DNA from: Marthasterias glacialis
Lineage: Eukaryota; Echinodermata; Asteroidea; Forcipulatida; Asteriidae
NCBI GenBank assembly: GCA_911728455.2
Contig: OU452223.1
Coordinates: 3,060,174-3,124,173, forward strand
DNA: 64,000 bases
Reading direction: 5' to 3'
The notes below the pieces were generated by a model that saw nothing but the letters and a program-made list of their open reading frames with translations, was not told where the DNA came from and searched no databases. Numbering within the stretch: position 1 is the stretch's first letter; the number at the start of each line of letters is the position of its first letter. Made by a program: the position numbers and the translations under genes. This document shows, piece after piece, positions 1 through 13,316 of the stretch.

Positions 1-3000
1 ATGCCAGGGACCGCGGAGTGAGGACACCCCGAAGATGTCCAGTGCAAACGGCCATGCTCTGTGTACGTCAACAATAGCCAAGGCCGCTACGTGTGTGCTG
101 GACTGATGCCAGCAAAAAAAAAACAAAAAAAAAACAAAAACGCCGAAAAAAGAAGTCGGCAGCGCCACGGCCAATAACTCCAGAAATAATGGGGCTAGAG
201 AGAAATTTCTTGTACCTGCAGGTAGCTACCATAGTCTTGCATCCGATAATCTAGTTTTCCCGGCCAGCCAGGGCCATCTTCCGCCTTGAAACCACCAGAG
301 AGCGGGGCTGCTCCGAATGCGCTTCAAACACCTGTCTAATGGCACTTTTGTACACAAAGCTGTAACAGAGTGAAAACAAGACTTAGCAACGGCTCGATCT
401 CCCAAAGTATTGGCGAAAATCTGACAAGTCCGACACTGTTGGAAAGCCCTGCTCATGGGCTTTCCGAAAATGCCGGTCTTGGGGTTGTGGGATAAACAGG
501 GAGGATGCCAGGGACCGCGGAGTGAGGACACCCCGAAGATGTCCAGTGCAAACGGCCATGCTCTGTGTACGTCAACAATAGCCAAGGCCGCTACGTGTGT
601 GCTGGACCGAAGCCAGCAAAAAAAAAACAAAAAAAACCGCCGAAAAAACAAGTCGGCAGCGCCACGGCCAATAACTTCAGAAATAATGGGGCTAGAGAGA
701 AATTTCTTGTACCTGCAGGTAGCTGCCATAGTCCTGCATCCGGAAATCCAGTTTTCCCGGCCAGCCAGGGCCATCTTCCGCCTTGAAACCACCAGAGAGC
801 GGGGCTGCTCCGAATGCGCTTCAAACACCTGTCTAATGGCACTTTTGTACACAAAGCTGTAACAGAGTGAAAACAAGTCTTAGCAACGGCTCTATCTCCA
901 AAAGTATTGGCGGATATCTGACAAGTCCGACACTGTTGGAAAGCCCTGCTCATGGGCTTTCCGAAAATGCCGGTCTTGGGGTTGTGGGATAAACAGGGAT
1001 GATGCCAGGGACCGCGGAGTGAGGACACCCCGAAGATGTCCAGTACAAACGGCCATGCTCTGTGTACGTCAACAATAGCCAAGGCCGCTACGTGTGTGCT
1101 GGACTGAAGCCACCAAAAAAAAAAAAAAACCGCCGAAAAAACAAGTCGGCGGCGGCAAGGCCAATTACTCAAGAAATAATGGGACTAGAGAGAAACTTCT
1201 TGTACCTGCAGGTAGCTGCCATAGTCCTGCATCCGAAAATCCAGTTTTCCCGGCCAGCCAGGGCCATCTTCCGCCTTGAAACCAACAGAGAGCGGGGCTG
1301 CTCCGAATGCGCTTCAAACACCTGTCTAATGGCACTTTTGTACACAAAGCTGTAACAGAGTGAAAACAAGACTTAGCAACGGATCTATCTCCCAAAGTAT
1401 TGGTGGAAATCTGACAAGTCAGAATCTGTTGGAAAGCCCTGCTCATGTTCTTTCCGAAAATGCCGGTCTTGGGGTTGTGGGATAAACAGGGAGGATGCCA
1501 GGGACCGCGGAGTGAGGACACCCCGAAGATGTCCAGTGCAAACGGCCATGCTCTGTGTACGTCAACAATAGCCAAGGCCGCTACGTGTGTGCTGGACTGA
1601 AGCAAGCAAAAAAAAAAAAAAAAAAAAAAAAACGCCGAAAAAAGAAGTCGGCAGCGCCACGGCCAATAACTTCAGAAATAATGGGGCTAGAGAGAAATTT
1701 CTTGTACCTGCAGGTAGCTGCCATAGTCCTGCCTCCGGAAATCCAGTTTTCCCGGCCAGCCAGGGCCATCTTCCGCCTTGAAACCACCAGAGAGCGGGGC
1801 TGCTCCGAATGCGCTTCAAACACCTGTCTAATGGCACTTTTGTACACAAAGCTGTAACAGAGTGAAAACAAGACTTAGCAACGGCTCTATCTCCCAAAGT
1901 ATTGTCGGAAATCTGACAAGTCTGACACTGTTGGAAAGCCCTGCTCATGGGCTTTCCGAAAATGCCGGTCTGGGGCTTGTGGGATAAACAGGTAGGATGC
2001 CAGGGACCGCGGAGTGAGGACACCCCGAAGATGTCCAGTGCAAACGGCCATGCTCTGTGTACGTCAACAATAGCCAAGGCCGCTACGTGTGTGCTGGACT
2101 GAAGCCAGCAAAAAAAAAAAAAAAAAAACCGCCGAAAAAAGAAGTCGGCAGCGCCACGGCCAATCACTCCAGAAATAATGGGGCTAGAGAAAAATTTCTT
2201 GTACCTGCAGGTAGCTGCCATAGTCCTGCCTCCGAAAATTTAGTTTCCCCGGCCAGCCAGGGCCATCTTCCGCCTTGAAACCAACAGAGAGCGGGGCTGC
2301 TCCGAATGCGCTTCAAACACCTGTCTAATGGCACTTTTGTACACAAAGCTGTAACAGAGTGAAAACAAGACTTAGCAACGGATCTATCTCCCAAAGTATT
2401 GGTGGAAATCTGACAAGTCAGACACTGTTGGAAAGCCCTGCTCATGTTCTTTCCGAAAATGCCGGTCTTGGGGTTGTGGGATAAACAGGGAGGATGCCAG
2501 AGACCGCGGAGTGAGGACACCCCGAAGATGTCCAGTGCAAACGGCCATGCTCTGTGTACGTCAACAATAGCCAAGGCCGCTACGTGTGTGCTGGACTGAA
2601 GCCAGCAAAAAAAAAAAAAAAAAAACGCCGAAAAAAGAAGTCGGCAGCGCCACGGCCAATCACTCCAGAAATAATGGGGCTAGAGAAAAATTTCTTGTAC
2701 CTGCAGGTAGCTGCCATAGTCCTGCCTCCGAAAATTTAGTTTCCCCGGCCAGCCAGGGCCATCTTCCGCCTTGAAACCAACAGAGAGCGGGGCTGCTCCG
2801 AATGCGCTTCAAACACCTGTCTAATGGCACTTTTGTACACAAAGCTGTAACAGAGTGAAAACAAGACTTAGCAATGGCTCTATCTCCCAAAGTATTGGCG
2901 GAAATCTGACAAGTTTGACACTGTTGGAAAGCCCTGCTCATGGGCTTTCCGAAAATGCCGGTCTTGGGGTTGTGCGATAAACAGGGAGGATGCCAGGGAC

Positions 3001-3593
3001 CGCGGAGTGAGGACACCCCGAAGATGTCCAGTGCAAACGGCCATGCTCTGTGTACGTCAACAATAGCCAAGGCCGCTACGTGTGTGCTGGACTGAAGCCA
3101 GCAAAAAAAAAAAAAAAAAACGCCGAAAAAAGAAGTCGGCAGCGCCACGGCCAATAACTCCAGAAATAATGGGGCTAGAGAGAAATTTCTTGTACCTGCA
3201 GGTAGCTGCCATAGTCCTACCTCCGAAAATCCAGTTTTCCCGGCCAGCCAGGGCCATCTTCCGCCTTGAAACCAACAGAGAGCGGGGCTGCTCCGAATGC
3301 GCTTCAAACACCTGTCTAATGGCACTTTTGTACACAAAGCTGTAACAGAGTGAAAACAAGACTTAGCAACGGCTCTATCTCCCAAAGTATTGGCGGAAAT
3401 CTGACAAGTTTGACACTGTTGGAAAGCCCTGCTCATGGGCTTTCCGAAAATGCCGGTCTTGGGGTTGTGGGATAAACAGGGAGGATGCCAGGGACCGCGG
3501 AGTGAGGACACCCCGAAGATGTCCAGTGCAAACGGCCATGCTCTGTGTACTTCAATAATAGCCAAGGCCGCTACGTGTGTGCTGGACTGGAGC

Positions 3594-3630
<37 letters not shown>

Positions 3631-6600
3631 CCGAAAAAAGAAGTCGGCAGCGCCACGGCCAATAACTCCAGAAATAATGGGGCTAGAGAGAAATTTCTTG
3701 TACCTGCAGGTAGCTGCCATAGTCCTGCCTCCGAAAATTTAGTTTTCCCGGCCAGCCAGGGCCATCTTCCGCCTTGAAAGCAACAGAGAGCGGGGCTGCT
3801 CCGAATGCGCTTCAAACACCTGTCTAATGGCACTTTTGTACACAAAGCTGTAACAGAGTGAAAACAAGACTTAGCAACGGATCTATCTCCCAAAGTATTG
3901 GTGGAAATCTGATAAGTCAGACACTGTTGGAAAGCCCTGCTCATGTTCTTTCAGAAAATGCCGGTCTTGGGGTTGTGGGATAAACAGGGAGGATGCCAGG
4001 GACCGCGGAGTGAGGACACCCCGAAGATGTCCAGTGCAAACGGCCATGCTCTGTGTACGTCAACAATAGCCAAGGCCGCTACGTGTGTGCTGGACTGAAG
4101 CCAGCAAAAAAAAAAAAAAAAACGCCGAAAAAAGAAGTCGGCAGCGCCACGGCCAATAACTCCAGAAATAATGGGGCTAGAGAGAAATTTCTTGTACCTG
4201 GAGTTAGCTGCCATAGTCCTGCATCCGAAAATCTGGTTTTTCCGGCCAGCCAGGGCCATCTTCCGCCTTGAAACCAACAGAGAGCGGGGCTGCTCCGAAT
4301 GCGCTTCAAACACCTGTCTAATGGCACTTTTGTACACAAAGCTGTAACAGAGTGAAAACAAGACTTAGCAACGGATCTATCTCCCAAAGTATTGGTGGAA
4401 ATCTGATAAGTCAGACACTGTTGGAAAGCCCTGCTCATGTTCTTTCCGAAAATGCCTGTCTTGGGGTTGTGGGATAAACAGGGAGGATGCCAGGGACCGC
4501 GGAGTGAGGACACCCCGAAGATGTCCAGTGCAAACGGCCATGCTCTGTGTACGTCAACAATAGCCAAGGCCGCTACGTGTGTGCTGGACTGAAGCCAGCA
4601 AAAAAAAAAAAAAAAAAAAAAAAACCGCCGAAAAAAGAAGTCGGCAGCGCCACGGCCAATAACTTCAGAAATAATGGGGCTAGAGAGAAATTTCTTGTAC
4701 CTGCAGGTAGCTGCCATAGTCCTGCATCTGAAAATTTAGTTTTCCCGGCCAGCCAGGGCCATCTTCCGCCTTGAAACCACCAGAGAGCGGGGCTGCTCCG
4801 AATGCGCTTCAAACACCTGTCTAATGGCACTTTTGTACACAAAGCTGTAACAGAGTGAAAACAAGACTTAGCAACGGCTCTATCTCCCAAAGTATTGGCG
4901 GAAATCTGACAAGTCTGACACTGTTGGAAAGCCCTGCTCATGGGCTTTTTGAAAATGCCGGTCTTGGGGTTGTGGGATAAACAGGGAGGATGCCAGGGAC
5001 CGCGGAGTGAGGACACCCCGAAGATGTCCAGTGCAAACGGCCATGCTCTGTGTACGTCAACAATAGCCAAGGCCGCTACGTGTGTGCTGGACTGAAGCCA
5101 GCAAAACAACAACAAAAAACCGCCGAAAAAAGAAGTCGGCAGCGCCAAAGCCAATAACTCCAGAAATAATGGGGCTAGAGAGAAATTTCTTGTACCTGCA
5201 GGTAGCTGCCATAGTCCTGCATCTGAAAATTTAGTTTTCCCGGCCAGCCAGGGCCATCTTCCGCCTTGAAACCACCAGAGAGCGGGGCTGCTCCGAATGC
5301 GCTTCAAACACCTGTCTAATGGCACTTTTGTACACAAAGCTGTAACAGAGTGAAAACAAGACTTAGCAACGGCTCGATCTCCCAAAGTATTGGCGAAAAT
5401 CTGACAAGTCCGACACTGTTGGACAGCCCTGCTCATGGGCTTTCCGAAAATGCCGGTCTTGGGGTTGTGGGATAAACAGGGAGGATGCCAGGGACCGCGG
5501 AGTGAGGACACCCCGAAGATGTCCAGTGCAAACGGCCATGCTCTGTGTACGTCAACAATAGCCAAGGCCGCTACGTGTGTGCTGGACTGAAGCCAGCAAA
5601 AAAAACAAAAAAAAACGCCGAAAAAAGAAGTCGGCAGCGCCACGGCCAATAACTCCAGAAATAATGGGGCTAGAGAGAAATTTCTTGTACCTGCAGGTAG
5701 CTGCCATAGTCCTGCCTCCGAAAATTTAGTTTTCCCGGCCAGCCAGGGCCATCTTCCGCCTTGAAAGCAACAGAGAGCGGGGCTGCTCCGAATGCGCTTC
5801 AAACACCTGTCTAATGGCACTTTTGTACACAAAGCTGTAACAGAGTGAAAACAAGACTTAGCAACGGATCTATCTCCCAAAGTATTGGTGGAAATCTGAT
5901 AAGTCAGACACTGTTGGAAAGCCCTGCTCATGTTCTTTCAGAAAATGCCGGTCTTGGGGTTGTGGGATAAACAGGGAGGATGCCAGGGACCGCGGAGTGA
6001 GGACACCCCGAAGATGTCCAGTGCAAACGGCCATGCTCTGTGTACGTCAACAATAGCCAAGGCCGCTACGTGTGTGCTGGACTGAAGCCAGCAAAAAAAA
6101 AAAAAAAAAAAACGCCGAAAAAAGAAGTCGGCAGCGCCACGGCCAATTACTCCAGAAATAATGGGGCTAGAGAGAAATTTCTTGTACCTGCTGGTAGCTG
6201 CCATAGTCCTGAATCCGAAAATTGGGTTTTCCCGGCCAGCCAGGGCCATCTTCGGCCTTTAAATGACCAGGGAATGGGGCTGCTCCGAATGTGCTTCAAA
6301 CACCTGTCTAATGGCACTTTTGTACACAAAGCTGTAACAGAGTGAAAACAAGACTTAGCAACGGCTCTATCTCCCAAAATATTGGTGGAAATCTGACAAG
6401 TCTGACACTGTTGGAAAGCCCTGCTCATCGGCTTTCCGAAAATGCCGGTCTTGGGGTTGTGGGATAAACAGGAAGGATGCCAGGGACCGCGGAGTGAGGA
6501 CACCCCGAAGATGTCCAGTGCAAACGGCCATGCTCTGTGTACGTCAACAATAGCCAAGGCCGCTACGTGTGTGCTGGACCGAAGCCAGCAAACAAAAACA

Positions 6601-7571
6601 AACAAAAAACGCCCAAAAAAGAAGTCGGCGGCGGCAAGGCCAATTACTCAAGAAATAATGGGACTAGAGAGAAATTTCTTGTACCTGCAGGTAGCTTCCA
6701 TAGTCCTGCCTCCGAAAATCCAGTTTTCCCGGCCAGCCAGGGCCATCTTCCGCCTTGAAACCACCAGAGAGCGGGGCTGCTCCGAATGTGCTTCAAACAC
6801 CTGTCTAATGGCACTTTTGTACACAAAGCTGTAACAGAGTAAAAACAAGACTTAGCAACGGCTCTATCTCCCAAAGTATTGGCGGAAAACTGACAAGTCA
6901 GACACTGTTGGAAAGCCCTGCTCATGGGCGTTTTTCGAAAATGCCGGTCTTTGGGTTGTGGGATAAACAGGGAGGGTGCCCAGGACCGCAAATGAGGACA
7001 CCCCGAAGATGTCCAGTGCAAACGGCCATGCTCTGTGTACGTCAACAATAGCCAAGGCCGCTGTGTGCTGGACCGAAGCGATAAAAAAAAAAAAAAAAAA
7101 AAAAAAAAACACCGAAAAAAGAAGTCGGCAGCGCCAAGGCCAATTACTCACGAAATAATGGGACTTGGTACCTGCAGGTAGCTGCCATAATCCTGCATCC
7201 AAAAATCGGGTTTTCCCGGCCAGCCAGGGCCACCTCCCGCCTTGAAACGACCAGGGAGCGGGGCTGCTCCGAATGCGCTTCAAACGCCTGTCTAATGGCA
7301 CTTTTGTACACGAAGCTGTAACAGAGTGAAAACAAGACTGAGCAACAGCTCTATCTCCCACAGTATTGGCGGAAAACTGACAAGTCAGACACTGTTGGAA
7401 AGCCCTGCTCATGGGCTTTCCGAAAATGCTGGTCTTGGGGTTGTGGGATAAACAGGGAGGATGCCAGGGACCGCGAATGAGGACACCCCGAAGATGTCCA
7501 GTGCAAACGGCCATGCTCTGTGTACGTCAACAATAGCCAAGGCCGCTACGTGTGTGCTGGACCGAAGCCGT

Positions 7572-7604
<33 letters not shown>

Positions 7605-8075
7605 GAAAAAAGAAGTCGGCAGCGCCAAGGCCAATTACTCACGAAATAATGGGACTTGATAGGAATTTCTGGTACCTGCAGTTAGCTGCCATAATCTTGC
7701 ATCCAAAAATCGGGTTTTCCCGGCCAGCCAGGGCCACCTCCCGCCTTGAAACGACCAGGGAGCGGGGCTGCTCCGAATGCGCTTCAAACACCTGTCTAAT
7801 GGCACTTTTGTACACGAAGCTGTAACAGAGTGAAAACAAGACTGAGCAACAGCTCTATCTCCCACAGTATTGGCGGAAAACTGACAAGTCAGACACTGTT
7901 GGAAAGCCCTGCTCATGGGCTTTCCGAAAATGCCAGTATTGGAGCTGTGGAATAAACAGGGAGGATGCCAGGGACCGCGGAGTGAGGACAACCCGAAAAT
8001 GTCCAGTGCATACGGCCACGCTGTGTGTACGTCAACAATAGCCAAGGCCGCTACGTGTGTGCTGGACCGAAGTGA
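1..8075. repeat. Satellite array, about 498-bp unit, about 17 units
   Basis: The anchor GCCAGGGACCGCGGAGTGAG recurs at 3, 507, 1004, 1497, 1999, 2496, 2992, 3487, 3995, 4489, 4992, 5487, 5982, 6479, 6978, 7463 and 7967, so units are 485-508 bp long. Much of the length variation comes from an A-tract of about 10-30 bases in mid-unit. Units are near-identical on the left and drift from about 6.9 kb rightwards. Each unit has a GGAAAGCCC/GGGCTTTCC hairpin, and the A-tract sits between two short hairpins (GCTGG..CCAGC and GCCGA..TCGGC). The array runs off the left edge, so total size is unknown. The function and family are not recognised. No gene is supported here. Confidence 0.95.
441..465. other. 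Conserved hairpin in the satellite unit
   Basis: GGAAAGCCC, loop TGCTCAT, GGGCTTTCC: a perfect 9-bp stem. It is repeated in most units. A second unit class (around 1430-1455, 2430, 3930, 4430 and 5920) reads GTTCTTTCC on the right side, which breaks the inner three pairs. This is one representative position. Confidence 0.8.
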
Positions 8076-9655
8076 AAGCAAGACTTAGCATCGTCTCTAT
8101 CTCCCTCATAATTCCGGGATCTTGACAAGTGTGGCACTGTTGCAAAGCTCTATTCAAAAATGCGTAGTTGAAGGCTTTTGGATTAATAGGGAGGATGCTA
8201 CGGTCCACGGAAGGAGGACACCCCGAGGATGTCCAAAAGATACGGGCAAGTGAGTTTACGTGAACAATAGCCCAAGTAGGTGTGCCGAACCGAAACCAGC
8301 AAGTAAGCCCGGCCAAAAAAAGCGGGCAACTCCCTGCTCAATAACTCCAGAAATAATTGGGCTAGAAAAACTTTTTGTTTACCTGCAGTTAGCTACTATA
8401 GTCTTGCATCCGAAAGTTTAGTTTTGCCGGCCATCCAGGCCCATCTTCTACCTTGAAATGACCATCGAGCTTGGGTGCTCCGAATGCTCTTCAAATTCAT
8501 GTATAATGACACTTTTGCACACTACGCTGTAACTGAGTAAAAGCGAGACTTAGCAACGTCTCCTTCTCCCTGAATTTTGTCGGAGTCTGCGGAAGGACAC
8601 CCTGAGGATGTCCAAAAGATACGGACATGCGTTTGTACGTGAACATTAGCCCAAGCCGGTGTGCTGGACCGAAACCAGCAAGTCAGCCCGGCCAAAAAGA
8701 GTCGGCTCCATACTCAATAACTCCAGAAACAATGGGGCTAGAAAAATTTGTCTTTTACCTGCAGTTAGCTACTATAGTCCTGCGTCCGAAGATTTAGTTT
8801 TGCCGGCCATCCAGACCCATCGTCTACCTTGAAACGACCATCAACCAGGGGTGCTCCAAATGCTCTTCAAACACATGTCTAATGGCACTTTTCCACACGA
8901 AGCTGTAACAGAGTGAAAGCAAGACTTAGCAACGTCTCTATCTCCCTCTATATTGCCGGGATCTTGACAAGTGTAATACTGTTGGAAAGCCCTACTCATA
9001 GGCTTTCCAGAAAAGCCTATTAGGGCTTTGGAATAAATATAGAAGATGCTAGGGTCTACGGAACAAGGACACCCCAAGGATGTCCAAAAGATACGTGCAC
9101 ACGGGCATGTGGGTGTACGTGAACAATAGCCCAAGCCGGTGTGCTGAACCGAAATTAGGAAGACAGACCAGCGCCCCCCCCCCCAAAAAAAAAAAAAAAA
9201 AAAAAAAATGGGAAGCTCCCTGCTCAATGATTCCTGAAACAGGGGGCTAGAAAGAATTTTCTGTTACATGCAGTTAGCTACGATAATCCCGCGTCTGACA
9301 ATTGAGTTTTGCCGGCCATCCAGGCTCATCTTCTACCTTGAAACGAACATCGGCCTGGGTGCTCCAAATGCTCTTCAAACACATGTCTAAGGGCACTTTT
9401 GCAAACAAAGCTGTAACAGAGTGAATACAAGAATTAGCAACGTCCTTTACTCCCTCAATATCTCGGGCTGTGGGTTTAGGAGGATGCCAGAGACCGCGGA
9501 AGGAGGCCACCCCGAGGATGTGCCAAAGATGTGTGTGTACGTGAACAATAGCCCAAGCCAGTGTGCTGGACCGAAACCAGCAAGAAAGCAAGACCCCAAA
9601 AAAGTTGGCAGCTCCCTGCTCAATAACTCCAAAAATAATTGGGCTAGAAAGAATC
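8076..9655. repeat. Diverged edge units of the satellite
   Basis: Older versions of the unit are recognisable by degraded anchors near 8187, 8580, 9049 and 9487 and by the conserved phrase GCTGTAAC(A/T)GAGT. They carry many substitutions and indels compared with the array to the left. A C-run followed by an A-run lies at 9174-9208. Diverged edge units beside a homogeneous core are the usual result of unequal exchange, which rarely reaches array ends. Confidence 0.85.
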
Positions 9656-9749
9656 TCCCCGAACCCCCAATCAATAATTATATTCGACCTATCCTTTTCA
9701 TTCTTACTCGACGTCTTGGCTGCTTTGTTTTCACACTACTTGAAATTAG

Positions 9750-9773
9750 AAACGAGACGTCAATGTCTCGTTT
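9750..9773. other. Perfect hairpin shared by both arms
   Basis: AAACGAGAC, loop GTCAAT, GTCTCGTTT: a 9-bp stem. It is identical in arm B at 14973-14996. Role unknown. Confidence 0.7.
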
Positions 9774-10352
9774 GTACTGCGTCTGTCGGGGCTCCGTGAT
9801 TTCAAAAACCCTGCAACCTCCAAACTGAGGCAAACAACATGATGCATAATAATGTGCATCCCGAACACTGCCGTCAGGAGAACGACTTGGCTTCATATTT
9901 ACCATATGGTGATCAATACCAGCTTCTAAGATGGGACCAGGCAATGATTTGGAGCTTACAATGCGGACTTGTTTTCATTATCTCTCAGTATGAAAACTCA
10001 ATACGTCATTCATACAGGAGTAAGGTTATCTGTATTTATACTTCGGGAAAGCGTTCAGTTTGGAAATTAGCCCTAAAAGTTTGCACCCCGTCTGATAGTC
10101 CTGGACCCCGTCCCTGAGAGCGGGGCGGCACCCCCCCCCCCCACATACACACACACACGCAACACCATCCTCATGTACTTTCAAAAGTTCCACAATTTCA
10201 CCTCTAAATTTCAGGCGAACCTAATGTTTTTGAAAATGTCCAAAAAATGATGTCGATATATACATGAAGATTTAAGGCGCATTCAGCCCCTCTGCCTAGC
10301 TGAAGATTTGAATTTGAGTCAATTGGTTCTAATGGAGATGTTTCCAATTCAA

Positions 10353-11030
10353 TAGACCGATTGCGCAACCTACTTCACGTGACCCCTGTTGGGTATAAAA
10401 TGTAAACACACACGTAATCCACCATAGGAAAGGGTGGTACGGTACACGATGATTAATGCGTTTTGTTCATTCGATCGAGGCTTTTCTTGTTCGAAATCAG
10501 TGAAAGATACTCCAGAGTTTGTACCAAAGACTTTCAAGTGGCTGAATAAAGCCAATAAGGACAGTTCCAGCAAGTTTTGTAAAACTGTAAAAGTACCGTA
10601 TAAATGTGCACGATGTGTACCCAGCGCGCGACGGAACGTTAGGCCAGACAACCGCGATCACCACGCACTTTTCAATACAAAAATGTCAAAGTTTTGAAGC
10701 TGAAATCCCCCTAAGAAATTGCTTTCCAAAACTGTGTGATTCCTTTGCCTATTTGAAATTCTGCAAGACTAGGTATTAATGCTCACTTTTCCAACATTCT
10801 TTACCCTTTTTTATAGTGATATTTGATTTAAATTAATGCCACAACAAACTACTTTAAAGAAAAGGGGCTGATTAACTAATTCATCGTTAACGAAAATAAA
10901 ATCGACTGTTTTCGAACTCACTCTGTGTCACGGCGTATGCTTTTACACGTATTTTTTCATCAGCTGTATGACGTCATACCCGATAGGGTTTCACGTGACC
11001 GCATGTAAACATTGTCTCACAATCGGTCTA
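10353..11030. mobile_element. Spy-like non-autonomous DNA transposon, copy 1
   Basis: The ends are inverted repeats TAGACCGATTG at the left and CAATCGGTCTA at the right. The left flank is CCAATTCAA and the right flank TTCAAGAG. Arm B at about 15638-15655 reads CCAATTCAATTCAAGAG, exactly the two flanks joined, so the insertion lies between AA and TT with no target duplication. It is 678 bp long with no transposase frame. The published Spy group inserts between AAA and TTT without duplication, so assignment to that group is an inference from target behaviour and not from a transposase. Confidence 0.75.
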
Positions 11031-11242
11031 TTCAAGAGATAAATTATAAAAAAGAAAACAAAGTAAGGATTTCACGGAGAGAGTTGAGAAAAATAAGATT
11101 AAAACAAACAAATAAAAAGGCAAGTTGTCCAATGGTAAAAGGGAAATATTGCCCCCTCCCCAAGCAATCCCCTAACCCCATCCAAGCCAGGCCATTGACT
11201 GTTTCTTTCAGCCTTTTCAAATAATCGTTTTGAGTAAGACAA

Positions 11243-11703
11243 TAGACCGATTGCGCGACCCATGATACGTGGCCGGTAGTGGGTATTTAATGTAAACAAA
11301 CACGAGAACCTCCCTAGGAAAGTGCGCTACGGTACATGGTGGTTGTTGCATTTGTTTATTCGATCTATTCTAGGCTCTATGATTCCAGAGTTTGTATCAG
11401 AGACTTTCGAGTGGACGAATAAGGCCAGTAAGGACAGTTCAGGAAGTTTTTGAAATTCTACCAGGAACGTATATGTTCACGGTGTAGTACTACTTGCACG
11501 ACGTGTTTGATTGAAATCAATGTCACAACATACAACTGTAATACAAGGGCTTAGTAACTGTGCTATTATTTCCAAAAGCCGACTGTTTGTGTGACTTTCG
11601 GTCACAGCATGTATTTGCACGTAGTTTGCTATCAGCTCAGATGGCGTAGTACTCACAACAGGTCACATGACGACATGTAAACATTGGTCGCGCAATCGGT
11701 CTA
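11243..11703. mobile_element. Spy-like non-autonomous DNA transposon, copy 2
   Basis: Terminal inverted repeats TAGACCGATTGCGCGACC and GGTCGCGCAATCGGTCTA are perfect over 18 bp. Flanks are GACAA and TTGAGG, again AA|TT. It shares inner end sequence with the 10353-11030 copy (for example TTTAATGTAAACAAACACGA near the left end and CATGTAAACATTG near the right). The 461-bp element has no coding capacity. Arm B keeps only its left part (15856-16041). Confidence 0.8.
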
Positions 11704-12584
11704 TTGAGGCTCGCCCGTACCAAAGTAACTTTTAGTCCCGCTCAGTCTCAATTGAATAATTTTAATGTGAAGAAGTAAGCCTAAAGCAAGACCAGCAGGA
11801 AAAGCCATAAATGACACTACACATTTTAAGAGGCAACAAACATACTCGTAACCATTCGAGTTTGTATGAAAGCACTGGGTTAAGGATACCACATTACACT
11901 TCACGTCTGCGGGGTAACTGTAGCCAACTGTCAAAGGGAAAACATGCTGATTGCACATAATTATTGCTACTTTTATGTTTATTTATTTTTTAATTTGTTG
12001 AATTTTTTTTCTCTTCTTTGGCTACACAGATATCAATCATGACAACAAATTTTAAATATACATATCTAATAGACTATTAACATTTAGAGAGAAAAAAATG
12101 TACTCCATTATGGGAGGCTGCTGTACTTTACAGTATGTAAGCCACCGGGATTTGATAACAATTGGGTGAAATAATCACACAGCTGAAAGGCTGACCGAAA
12201 TTTCCCAGACAACTTATTGATTAATTTGTTTTTCTTCTTCCTGATAATATGAGAGTGGGTTATACACAAAGAAATAATATTTGGATTAAAAATTATTTAG
12301 TTACCAACTAATTAGTGAAACTACACTGTAAGCTATAGTGGTCGTGTCATTGTGCAGTTACACTGTGTGCACACAGTGTCACTAAATACATTATATTATG
12401 TAAATGCACTTTCTGTCCGGAAAATGGACACACATGGCAAGTTCAAAAATAATAGAAATAAGCTACACTTTTCGAGCAGAAACTGACAATGTACAATGTC
12501 GTTCTTCATGCTCTATTCATATGTATTTACCTGCCTTGTTAGTCACAATATCATAACACAAGAAAGGCATGGAAAGGGCAACTT
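11704..12584. other. Arm A, no gene seen
   Basis: AT-rich sequence collinear with arm B 16040-16767. It includes a short inverted pair around the CACTGTGTGCACACAGTG palindrome near 12363-12380. I see no exon, RNA gene or transposon end in it. Confidence 0.6.
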
Positions 12585-12796
12585 TTAAACTCACCGCCAC
12601 GCCCGCTTTGTAGTCAAAATTCCTCGTGCCTTTTCTAGATTGGTACCCTTGTACACGAGCAACAGACCGTATCGAATTGAACGAAGACAATTAAACTCAC
12701 CGCCACGCCCGCTTTGTAGTCAAAATTCCTCGTGCCTTTTCTAGATTGGTACCCTTGTACACGAGCAACAGACCGTATCGAATTGAACGAAGACAG
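12585..12796. repeat. 106-bp tandem duplication
   Basis: The stretch beginning TTAAACTCACCGCCACGCCC is present twice head to tail (12585-12690 and 12691-12796), almost identical. Arm B has it once (about 16767-16873), so the duplication is younger than the arms. Confidence 0.9.
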
Positions 12797-13316
12797 TCAC
12801 GAATTAAGACTGATTCGGATTTTGCGTTGTCACGATGTAGTACTACCCATGGAGGAAAAGGTATGAGAAGCCTCAGTGCAAAAATGTGATGTAATTATTT
12901 CTAAATGATTGACAAATACCCGAAGTAACTTAAGCAAGTCCAATAATTATGTCAAAGAAGTGTAAAACATGATTCACTCCCTTATTAAAAGTAATATCAA
13001 AAGAAAAATTCTGGACGGCGATTACAGGCCGCACAAACTTATATTTTGGTTTCCACATGGCCGGTCATACACAACTTGAAAAGTTAATGAACAAAGGAGA
13101 TCGCTTTTATATTGGGTAAAGGCTGCAAAATAGGGAAGGGAAATTATGCTTTGAATAGATGAAGAAGAGGAGTGTGATGATGGTAACGCATTCATCAATA
13201 TTTAGCCGATATATGACACATTGTGACCTTAATTTATCTGATTAGTAAACGCTGGACAAGTCTTATGTTAATTTCTGATGTTTCCTGCCAATATCCATTT
13301 CAAAAATTTAAGAGAA
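12797..13316. other. Arm A, no gene seen
   Basis: Collinear with arm B 16874-17398. No conserved frame or RNA-like element recognised. Confidence 0.55.

Noticed and set aside
2660-5931. Long minus-strand reading frames (301 and 452 codons) over the 498-bp satellite
   Set aside because: They follow the repeat unit, change frame with A-tract length, include poly-Phe from the A-tract, and occur in several frames at once. No family resemblance.
1-9655. Hammerhead ribozyme in the satellite unit, as in some animal satellites
   Set aside because: I found no CTGATGA core followed by a stem and GAAA in the unit on either strand.
9678-9944. Minus-strand frame of 88 codons shared by both arms
   Set aside because: Sequence identity covers non-coding flanks equally, so conservation reflects the recent duplication and not coding constraint.
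10353-11030. TTCAA as a 5-bp target duplication of the 678-bp element
   Set aside because: The empty site already has TTCAATTCAA, and the 159-bp element has unlike flanks (GAGAA and TTCAT), so a no-duplication insertion explains both.
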